Assembly (NCBI RefSeq): GCF_900101115.1
Contig: NZ_FNFU01000016.1
Span: 1 to 63,050 of the forward strand
Length of the DNA: 63,050 nucleotides
Source: Cryobacterium psychrotolerans
GTDB lineage: Bacteria > Actinomycetota > Actinomycetes > Actinomycetales > Microbacteriaceae
Direction of reading: 5' to 3'
The stretch's first letter is position 1. The number at the start of each line of letters is the position of its first letter. Of this stretch, positions 54,045 through 61,211 are shown piece by piece. Made by a program: the position numbers and the translations under genes. The notes beneath the pieces were generated by a model. The model searched no databases. It saw only the letters and a list, made by a program, of their open reading frames with translations, and had not been told where the DNA came from.

Positions 54045-55295
54045 CTAGACCAGCGTCTCGCCGATGTACCCGCCCTCCGCGCACCCCGGCGGGATGGCGA
54101 ACACCGCCGAACCGATCGGGGTGGTCCACTCGCCCAGCAGGTCGAGCTCGTCGAGGCGCCGCTGGATCGGGACGAACTGCCGGTCGACATCCGCCTGGAA
54201 CGATGCGAAGAGCAAACCCGCGTTGGAGATGCTGCCGCCGGTCGGGGCGTCGTTGTAGTTGTAGCCGCGGCGCAGGATGCGTTCGTTCGGGTCGGCGGAT
54301 CGGGCGCGGCGCAGGTGCGAGAACTCCGGGATCACGGGGAACCCGATCGCGGTCTTCGCGGCGAAGTCCGGCTCGTCCGTTTCCCGGCTGCCGGTCAGCG
54401 GAGCACCGTTGGTCAGGGTGCGCCCGACGGACGCCTCCCGCCCCGGCCGGTCGAGCCCGTCCCACTTGTCGAGGTCCATCCGGATGCGCCGCAGCACGAA
54501 TCCGGTGCCGCCCGCCAGCCAGCCGGGGCCGTCCGCCGCGCCCCAGACCAGCTTCTCGAAGTCCGGCGTGCCCGGGACCAGGTTGACGGTCCCGTCGACC
54601 TGGCCGAAGAGGTTGCGCATCGTCGTGCCCGGTTTCTCCGAGCCTGACGCCCGGCGGAATCCGGTCTGAACCCAGCGCAGCGCCCCGAACGACCGGCTGT
54701 CCTTCAGGAGCATCCGGGTCGCGTGGGCGACCGTGAGCGGGTCGTCGGAGCCCACCTGGAGGAGCAGGTCCCCGCCGCCCCAGGCCGGCTCGAGCCGGTC
54801 CACGCCGAAGGCGGGCAGCGGCCGCAGCCAGCCGGGCGCCGCGCCGCCGGCCCGCTCGACGAGGCGTCGGCCGAAGCCGATCGTCACCGTGAGCCGGGCC
54901 GGCCGGACCGCGAGTTCGGGCTCCGCGTCAGCCAGTGCACCCTCCCCCTGGCTGAGCCGCGCCGCGTCGTCCGTGAGGATCCGCAGCATCCGTCGCAGCG
55001 CCGCCTTGTCGGTCTGGTCGGCGAGGTCGAGGGCCAGGTAGGTGACGTGCGCCTGCGGGGCGGTCTCGATGCCGGCCTGATGCGCCCCGTAGAAGGGTAC
55101 CGTCGCCGCCCCGGTGAGGGCCGCCTCGGCCGGGGGCTCTGCCGCCTGGCCGCCTGCACGGCCGGCCAGGTCGATGCCGATGGCCCCGGCCGCGCCGATG
55201 CCCGCTGCCGCGCCGCCGAGGAGGAGGTGCCTCCGGCTGAGGCGGCCGCCGGCCGCCGGCTGCTGGTCGGCCGCCGGTTGCTGGCCGGCCGGCAC
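54045..55295 (-). CDS. Tat-exported Dyp-type heme peroxidase (EfeB-like)
   Basis: A 416-aa protein with a twin-arginine signal (GRLSRRHLLLGGAAAGIG, Arg21-Arg22). Dyp hallmarks: GQVDGTVN (GxxDG with the distal Asp) and the heme-ligand His in FSHLRRARS, then the conserved Arg segment. EfeB homologues oxidise dyes/peroxide or release iron from heme. No efeU/efeO lies here; instead its GTG start overlaps the PCuAC stop by one base (TAGTG), so it belongs to the copper group. Confidence 0.9.
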   Translation of the reverse strand: MPAGQQPAADQQPAAGGRLSRRHLLLGGAAAGIGAAGAIGIDLAGRAGGQAAEPPAEAALTGAATVPFYGAHQAGIETAPQAHVTYLALDLADQTDKAALRRMLRILTDDAARLSQGEGALADAEPELAVRPARLTVTIGFGRRLVERAGGAAPGWLRPLPAFGVDRLEPAWGGGDLLLQVGSDDPLTVAHATRMLLKDSRSFGALRWVQTGFRRASGSEKPGTTMRNLFGQVDGTVNLVPGTPDFEKLVWGAADGPGWLAGGTGFVLRRIRMDLDKWDGLDRPGREASVGRTLTNGAPLTGSRETDEPDFAAKTAIGFPVIPEFSHLRRARSADPNERILRRGYNYNDAPTGGSISNAGLLFASFQADVDRQFVPIQRRLDELDLLGEWTTPIGSAVFAIPPGCAEGGYIGETLV

Positions 55296-55822
55296 TAGTT
55301 GCCCATGTCCGTGTCGCCCTCGTAGGACTCGTTTCCGCCGGAGAAGTCCTTGGCGGGGGCGTCGAACTCGAAGGTCGATCCGTCGGACAGGGTCAACGTG
55401 AACGTGACCTCGTCGCCGGCCTTCACCGGGTTCGCGAGGCCCATCAGCATGATGTGGTTCGCGCCAGGGGCGAGTTCGAACGAGTCGCCGGCCGGAACGA
55501 CGTAGCCGCCGTCCGTCTCCTGCATGACCGTCTCGCCGGAGTCGTTGGCGACCGTTTCGTGCAGCTCGACCGTGGCCGACGCCGGGGTGGCCGCGGACAC
55601 GATGGTCACGTCCTCGTCACCCGTGTTCTCGAGCACACCGAATGCGGCCGACATGCCGCCGTCTGCGGCCTTCATCCAGGCCCCGTCAATGGCCAGCGAG
55701 TCGGCCTGCTTCGTGGCGGTGGTGGCGGGGGCCGCGGGGGCGGCTGTGCCGGCGCAGCTCGTGAGCGTGAGCACGACCGCGGCGGCGACGACGGCGAAAC
55801 GGGTGGCGGGGGTGATCTTCAT
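55295..55822 (-). CDS. PCuAC-type periplasmic copper chaperone lipoprotein
   Basis: A 175-aa protein starting MKITPATRFAVVAAAVVLTL with lipobox LTSC (Cys about 23). The PCuAC fold shows AAFGVLENTGDEDVTIVSA, VELHETV, the Met-rich copper-site segment GETVMQETDGGY and PGANHIMLMGL (H(M)X10MX21HXM-type ligands). It delivers Cu(I), typically to cytochrome oxidase. ATG at 55822 with AGGAG 9 nt upstream; upstream frame is non-conserved. Translationally coupled to the Dyp peroxidase downstream. Confidence 0.9.
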   Translation of the reverse strand: MKITPATRFAVVAAAVVLTLTSCAGTAAPAAPATTATKQADSLAIDGAWMKAADGGMSAAFGVLENTGDEDVTIVSAATPASATVELHETVANDSGETVMQETDGGYVVPAGDSFELAPGANHIMLMGLANPVKAGDEVTFTLTLSDGSTFEFDAPAKDFSGGNESYEGDTDMGN

Positions 55823-55914
55823 GTGCTGGTTCTCCTGGGCAGGTCGGTGTGCGCGTCGGTGTGCGGGGTCGATTGTGTTGTGAATGAGTGGGTTCCGGGC
55901 CGGCGATGTGCGGG

Positions 55915-56574
55915 TCACGGGCGGCTCTTCTTCCTGCGCAGCACGGCGAAGACGGCGAAGGCGGCGAGCCCGATGCCGGCCCCGATGAGGCCGACGCCCC
56001 ACAGGGGCAGCCCGCCGGTTTCGGCGGCGGATGCCTCGGCGCGCGCATCCGGGTGCTCGGACTCCGAGTGCGTCCCGGCTTCCTCGTCCTCGCCGGCTTC
56101 CTCACCGGTGGAGCTGCCTGCTCCCGGCGCCTCCGCCGGCGGCTCGTCCCCCACGGAGAAGCGGAAGGATCCCGAGATGGGGTGTCCGTCCGCGGACACC
56201 ACCCGCCAGCGCACGTCGAAGGTGCCGTCGGGCAGGCCGGTCTTGAGCGGCTGCACGACGGTTGCGCCGTCGATGGCCATCGGCCCGTCTACCCAGTCCT
56301 CTCCGCTCTCGTCGACGACGAGCATGAGCGCGCCGACGGCGATCACCTCGTCCGTGAACTGCATGGTGACGTCGGCGGGTGCCGTGTCGAGCTGCTCGGA
56401 CTCGGCCGGAGCGGTATAGGTGACCTGGTCGTGCGCGTTGGCGGCAGGCACGAAGGGGCCCAGCACGGCGAGGGCGGCCAGCGCCAGGGCGGCGGCGGCG
56501 CGGCGTTTGCGATGGGGGTGAGGGTGGGGATGGGGATGGGGATGGGGGTGGGAATGGACATGGAGCTGGGTCAT
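55915..56574 (-). CDS. copC: CopC-domain copper resistance protein with His-Pro leader
   Basis: A 219-aa exported protein. A Sec signal (RKRRAAAALALAALAVLGPF) ends at ANA, leaving His48 as the mature N-terminus, the usual Cu(II) ligand of CopC. Domain: HDQVTYTAPAESEQLDTAPA through VSADGHPISGSFRFSV, then a Glu/Gly-rich linker and a C-terminal membrane helix (GLPLWGVGLIGAGIGLAAFA) with a basic end. Unusual: before the signal peptide lie 21 residues with nine His (MTQLHVHSHPHPHPHPHPHP H). GGAGGAA lies about 9 nt before ATG. Confidence 0.9.
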   Translation of the reverse strand: MTQLHVHSHPHPHPHPHPHPHRKRRAAAALALAALAVLGPFVPAANAHDQVTYTAPAESEQLDTAPADVTMQFTDEVIAVGALMLVVDESGEDWVDGPMAIDGATVVQPLKTGLPDGTFDVRWRVVSADGHPISGSFRFSVGDEPPAEAPGAGSSTGEEAGEDEEAGTHSESEHPDARAEASAAETGGLPLWGVGLIGAGIGLAAFAVFAVLRRKKSRP

Positions 56575-56936
56575 GAGGCTGTTCCTCCAGAGAGGGGTGG
56601 AGCCAGGGTCGCGGGACCCCGGGCTTGCGGGCTTGCGGGCTTGCGGGCTTGCGGCTCGCGGATGCGGTGCGCGGAACGACCGTCCGGGGCCGGAGGTGGC
56701 CTGAGGTGGCCTGAGTTCACCCGAGGGCGCCGAATTCGCGCCGGTCAGTCCCGGTGCCGGCCGATAGGGGCGCGTAGCCCCCGGCGGACCAGTCGGGCGA
56801 GGCGAGGTGAGGGGCGAGGCCAGACGCGGCCAGCTCGAGCCAGGCGAGGCCGGCTCAGGCCGGGCGAGGTCGGGCTCAGGTCAGGCCGGGCGAGGCCGGA
56901 CTCAGGTCAGGTCAGGTCAGCCCAGGTCAGGTCAGG
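56575..56936. other. repeat-rich gap upstream of copC
   Basis: No gene is supported. An 8-bp tandem repeat (GGGCTTGC, about five copies) spans 56622-56665, and GGTCA/GGTCAG pentamer-hexamer repeats with GGCGAGG variants fill 56800-56940. The copC promoter should be at the left part; no good -35/-10 pair was found and no CsoR-type box is visible. Confidence 0.6.
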
Positions 56937-57557
56937 TCAGAAGACGGGACGCGGCCGCGGCGGTCCGCGATGGGGCGTGCTCGAGAGCAGAACGCCCAGG
57001 TCGGTGGGAACGAATACCGCCGCGAGCGCGGCGCGCACGGCGCCGGCATCCAGTCGCACCGGCACGACGGCGAAACCGGCGATGAGCACGGCGGCCAGCC
57101 TGGTCCGGGTGAATTCGACCAGCGACCAGAACGTCTTCTCGCCACGGCGGAGGGCGACGATCGTCACGACGGCGGCGAGCGCGTGGGCGACCCACATCCA
57201 GGCTCCGAGGTGCGCGAGGCCATGGGAGGCGACGGCCGGAGCGGCCGCGGCCACGGATACCACTCCCGCGTGGTGGGACGCGCCCGTCTGCGTCAGCGTG
57301 GGGGCGCCGGCGGCGCCCATGCCGAACAGGAGGTGGAACAGGAACTGGCTGAAGCCGACGGACACCGACAGCCGCACCAGCGAGAGGGACTTGCCGGCCA
57401 GGGCGATGCTGACCGGCACGGCGAACGCCATCGCGAGCGCGACGCCCATCAGCCCCGGTGTGCTCCCGCCGCCGACGAGATGCGAGAAGGCCGCGACGAA
57501 GACGGCCACGGATGCGGTCAGCCATCCCCTGGCCAGCCTCGCCCACCTGGTAGTCAT
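56937..57557 (-). CDS. membrane protein of the copper cluster, unknown function
   Basis: A 206-aa protein beginning MTTRWARLARGWLTASVAVF with four to five helices (for example LMGVALAMAFAVPVSIALAG, FSQFLFHLLFGMGAAG, WMWVAHALAAVVTIVALR). Histidines occur at FSHLVGG, FLFHLLFG, TGASHHAG and SHGLAHLG, near the membrane surface. Similar small proteins accompany copC in actinobacteria; function unknown. ATG at 57557 with GGAG 7 nt upstream is preferred over one 8 codons earlier. Divergent from the CHY gene. Confidence 0.72.
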   Translation of the reverse strand: MTTRWARLARGWLTASVAVFVAAFSHLVGGGSTPGLMGVALAMAFAVPVSIALAGKSLSLVRLSVSVGFSQFLFHLLFGMGAAGAPTLTQTGASHHAGVVSVAAAAPAVASHGLAHLGAWMWVAHALAAVVTIVALRRGEKTFWSLVEFTRTRLAAVLIAGFAVVPVRLDAGAVRAALAAVFVPTDLGVLLSSTPHRGPPRPRPVF

Positions 57558-57618
57558 CACATGTCTCCAACACGGCAGCACCCTCGCCTGTGGAGGGGCT
57601 CTTCACTGTCCATCCTAC

Positions 57619-57651
57619 CGACGCGGCCCGCGTCGGCCCGAACGTACACTG
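57619..57651 (+). promoter_or_regulatory. CHY gene promoter with palindrome
   Basis: A perfect palindrome CCGACGCG-GCC-CGCGTCGG (57619-57637) overlaps the -35 region of -10 TACACT (57646-57651). The same -10 hexamer followed by GGC occurs upstream of the next gene. The palindrome is a candidate operator for an unidentified regulator. Confidence 0.5.
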
Positions 57652-57671
57652 GCAGGGACGGGAGGCACGGC

Positions 57672-58046
57672 ATGCGCATCTACGGAAGTACGACGGACGA
57701 CGCGACCCGCTGCGTGCACTACGCCACCGCCCTCGACATCGTCGCGATCAAGTTCCGGTGCTGCGGCCGCTACTACCCGTGTTACCAGTGCCACGCCGAG
57801 GGCGAGACGCACCCGGCCGTGCGGTGGCCGGCGGCGGAATGGTCGGAACGAGCCATCCTCTGCGGCGAATGCCGCACCGAGCTGACGATCACGGCCTACC
57901 GGCAGACCACCTCCTGCCCGGCCTGCGGCGCCGCGTTCAACGAGCGCTGCGGCCTCCATGCCCACCTCTACTTCGAGGTCCCCGAGCCGGCGCCTGAGCC
58001 GACCCCCGAGCCGGCCACAGTACCCCCGGAGGGTATCCGGGAGTAG
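57672..58046 (+). CDS. CHY-type zinc finger protein
   Basis: A 124-aa protein: MRIYGSTTDDATRCVHYATA, with CVH, CCGRYYPCYQCH, CGECR and SCPACGAAFNERCGLH supplying the Cys/His pattern of the CHY zinc finger (PF05495), followed by a Pro/Glu tail (PEPAPEPTPEPATVPPEG). Binds zinc structurally; bacterial role unknown. GGAGG lies 6 nt before ATG. It lies 43 nt upstream of a metal-transporting ATPase, and the end of its coding region contains that gene's CsoR-like operator. Confidence 0.83.
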   Translation: MRIYGSTTDDATRCVHYATALDIVAIKFRCCGRYYPCYQCHAEGETHPAVRWPAAEWSERAILCGECRTELTITAYRQTTSCPACGAAFNERCGLHAHLYFEVPEPAPEPTPEPATVPPEGIRE

Positions 58047-58055
58047 CGCTACACT
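58019..58055 (+). promoter_or_regulatory. CsoR-like operator and -10 upstream of the P1B ATPase
   Basis: AGTACCCCCGGAGGGTAT (58019-58036) matches the CsoR-type pattern TACCC-N5-GGGTA found at copper-responsive actinobacterial promoters. A -10 TACACT follows at 58050-58055, placing the box over the -35. Copper binding by CsoR would release repression. No csoR gene is in the window. Confidence 0.7.
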
Positions 58056-58089
58056 GGCGGCACACTGCAACCGAGGAGGGATTCCGCGG

Positions 58090-60580
58090 ATGGGCCAGCC
58101 GACCGAGACGGCCGTGATCGAGGTCAAGGGCGTGCACTGGGCCTCGTCCAAGGCCGTCGCCGAATCCGTGCTCGGGCGTCGGCCCGGGGTGAGCAGGGTC
58201 GAGGCGAACCCGGTGGCCCAGACCGCCACCGTGACCTTCGGTCCGGAGCAGACGTCGATTGCCGAGCTGGCCCGCTGGGTTCGGGACTGTGGCTACCACT
58301 GCGCCGGCCGCTCCGTCCCCGAGCACATCTGCGACCCGATGGCGGAGGCACACGCGGCGGCGCCCACCGAGGCGGCTGCCGCCCCGGCCCCCGCCGGCCA
58401 CGCCGATCACGCAGCCCATGCGGATCACGCAGTCGACGCCGATCACGCAGGCCACGCCGGCCATGCCCCGCCCGCAACCCGGAGCGCGCAGGAGGCCATG
58501 GGCCACGGCGGCCACGGCGAGATGTCCATGGACGCCATGATCCGCGACATGCGCAACCGGTTCGCCGTCGCCGCCGTGCTGTCGGTGCCGATCACGCTGT
58601 GGTCGCCGATCGGGCGCGAGGTGCTCGGCTTCACCGTTCCGGCGCCCTTCGGCCTCCGCGACGACGTCTTCGCGCTGATCCTCTCCCTCCCGGTGATCTT
58701 CTACGCGGCCTGGATCTTCTTCGACGGCGCGTACCGGGCGCTGCGGGCGCGCACGCTCGACATGATGGTGCTCGTCGCCGTCGGCGTGGGGGCCGGCTGG
58801 CTCTACAGCCTGGTCGTGACGCTCACCGGCGGCGGCGAAGTCTTCTACGAGGCGGCCACCGTGCTGGCCAGCTTCGTGCTGCTCGGGCACTGGTTCGAGA
58901 TGCGCGCGCGCGGCGGGGCGAACGATGCCGTGCGCACCCTGCTCGAGCTCGCCCCGCCCCTGGCGCTGGTGATCCGTGACGGGCAAACGGTGGAGGTGCC
59001 GCGCTCCGAAGTGCTCCCCCGGGGAGCTGATGCTGGTGCGCCCGGGGGCCAGGATACCGACCGACGGCGTGGTCGAGGAGGGCGAGTCCGAGATCGACGA
59101 GTCCATGATCACCGGGGAGAGCCTCCCGGTTGCCAAGGCCGTCGGCTCCAACGTGATCGGCGCCACCGTGAACACGACCGGAACGCTCCGGGTGCGCGCC
59201 ACGAAGGTCGGGGCGGACGCCGCGCTGGCCCGGATCGTGGCGCTGGTCCAGGAGGCGCAGAACTCGAAGGCGCCCGGGCAGCGGCTGGCCGACCGCGCGG
59301 CATTCTGGCTGGTGCTCGTCGCCCTGATCGGCGGCGGCGTCACCCTCGGGGCCTGGCTGCTGGCCGGCGCCGCGCTCCCCACCGCCATCCTGTTCGCGAT
59401 CACCGTCGTCGTCATCACCTGCCCGGATGCCCTCGGCCTGGCCACTCCGACGGCCATCATGGTGGGCACGGGGCTCGGCGCGAAACGCGGCGTGCTGTTC
59501 AAGAACGCCGGCGCCCTCGAGACCTCGGCGCGGATCGACACGGTCGTGCTGGACAAGACCGGCACGCTCACCCGGGGCCAGCCGGAGGTCACGGATGTCA
59601 TCGCCGTCGGCATCGACGAAGACTCGCTCCTCACCCTCGTCGCCGCAGTGGAACGGGAGTCGGAGCATCCGCTCGCCGCCGCCATCGTCGCCTACGCCGA
59701 AGCCGGCCACGCGCCCTCGCCGAACCGTGAGTTCGGCACCTTCGTTGGGGAACGAAGGTTCCAAACTCACAGTTCGGCGGGGACCCCGGCCGCGTCGAAT
59801 TTCCGGAACGTTCCCGGGCATGGCGCCGGAGCAACGGTGCAGGGGCGGCGCGTGTTCGTCGGCAGCCGCAAGCTGATGCTCGCGCAGGGCATCGACCTCG
59901 CACCGGTGGCGGCGCAGCGGGACGAACTGGCGTCGACGGGGCGAACGGCGGTGCTCGTCGCCGTCGACGGCCGGGCGGTCGGCGTCATCGCCCTGGCCGA
60001 CGCGCCTCGCGAGAGCGCGGCCGCTGCGGTGGCCGCGCTGCACGACGCCGGCATCCGCGTCGTCATGCTCACCGGCGACAACGAGGCCACCGCCAGGCGC
60101 ATCGCCGAGAAACTGGGCATCGACACCGTGATCGCCGAGGTGCTGCCCGAAGACAAGGCAGCGAAGATCGCCGAGCTGCAGGCGTCGGGCAAACGCGTCG
60201 CGATGGTCGGCGACGGCGTCAACGACGCCCCGGCGCTGGCGCAGGCCGACCTCGGCATCGCCATCGGCGCAGGCACGGATGTCGCCATCGAGACGGCGGA
60301 CGTCGTGCTGATGCGCTCCGATCCGCTCGACGTGCCGGTGGCCCTGCGCATCGGAAAGGGCACCCTGCGCAAGATGCGGCAGAACCTCGGCTGGGCCATC
60401 GGCTACAACGTGATCGCGCTCCCGATCGCCGCCGGCGTGTTCTACCCGTCGCTCGGCCTCATGCTCAGCCCGGAGATCGCGGCGATCTCGATGTCCGGCT
60501 CGAGCGTCATCGTCGCCGTCAACGCGCTGCTGCTCAAGCGGCTTCCGCTGCCCCTGCCGGCCGGGGCCGGCCGAGCCTAG
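58090..60580 (+). pseudogene. His-rich P1B-type metal ATPase, disrupted by a 1-nt frameshift
   Basis: The gene reads MGQPTETAVIEVKGVHWASS in one frame up to SEVLP and continues as [20 protein letters not shown] in the next frame. One extra C in the run CCCCC (59016-59020) before GGGG explains it; removing it gives a continuous 829-aa ATPase. Otherwise intact: MLDK-type phosphorylation site [31 protein letters not shown]. Odd: the N-terminal HMA-like fold has GVHWASS where CxxC is expected, a His-rich linker (HADHAAHADHAVDADHAGHA), and the membrane metal motif is CPD ([14 protein letters not shown]), not CPC or CPH. An in-frame palindrome adds about 20 residues at 59721. Could be a sequencing error or a real phase-variable run. 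Confidence 0.85.
59721..59776. repeat. palindromic insertion inside the P1B ATPase gene
   Basis: Arms of 26 bp (59721-59746 and 59751-59776) match at about 23 positions around a GGGG loop; GTGAGTTCGGCACCTTCGTT faces AACGAAGGTTCCAAACTCAC. It is translated in frame as [18 protein letters not shown] within the nucleotide-binding domain, between HAPSP and [17 protein letters not shown] and ACCTTCGTT are shared with family 1 arms, so it looks like a shorter relative. Confidence 0.85.
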
Positions 60581-61161
60581 CTGGCGGCGAGCAGGTCCTT
60601 GAAGTCCTGGATCTCCGCCTCCTGGGCCGCCACGATGGCCTCGGCCAGGGCCTTCACCTCGGCGTTCTTGCCGGTCTTCAGCTCGGTCCGGGCCATCGCG
60701 ATCGCGCCCTCATGGTGGATCAGCATCTGCTGCAGGAACAGCCTGCCGGCCTCCGGGCCCGTCGCGTCCTCGAGCGCGGACATGTCCTCCTCGGACATCA
60801 TCCCGTCGGTCCCGTGGTCCATGTCGGCCATGCTCCGGTCGGCGCCCCAGGCGTCGAGCCAGGCCTCCATCTGCTGGATTTCCGGCTCCTGGGCGGCCTT
60901 GATCCCGGTGGCGAGGTCGACCACGTCCTGGTCGACGCCGTCCGTTTCGAGGATGATGTCGCTCATCTCCACGGCCTGCTCGTGGTGGGGGATCATCATC
61001 TGCGCGAACGCGACGTCCGCCGCGTTGAAGGATTCCGAGGCCGCCGGGGCATCCGAGGCACCGGACGTGGCGCCGGCGCAGCCGCTGAGGGCGAGCGCGG
61101 CGGCCACCACCGCCGCGGCCAGGAGGGAGGTGCGAGAGGTGTGACGTCCGTTCGTGAGCAT
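60577..61161 (-). CDS. DUF305 copper-associated lipoprotein
   Basis: A 194-aa protein with a lipoprotein signal ([17 protein letters not shown]). The DUF305 core has two paired His motifs, [15 protein letters not shown] and [15 protein letters not shown], plus a Met/Asp/His-rich middle ([20 protein letters not shown]), suited to metal binding. DUF305 genes commonly sit beside copper ATPases. ATG at 61161 is chosen; TTG at 61173 is an alternative. Its stop and the stop of the convergent ATPase overlap in the single sequence CTAG. Confidence 0.9.
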   Translation of the reverse strand: MLTNGRHTSRTSLLAAAVVAAALALSGCAGATSGASDAPAASESFNAADVAFAQMMIPHHEQAVEMSDIILETDGVDQDVVDLATGIKAAQEPEIQQMEAWLDAWGADRSMADMDHGTDGMMSEEDMSALEDATGPEAGRLFLQQMLIHHEGAIAMARTELKTGKNAEVKALAEAIVAAQEAEIQDFKDLLAAS

Positions 61162-61211
61162 GGTTCTATCCAATCATGGTGCAGCGGCGGGAAGCGAGGA
61201 GCCGTTCGAGG

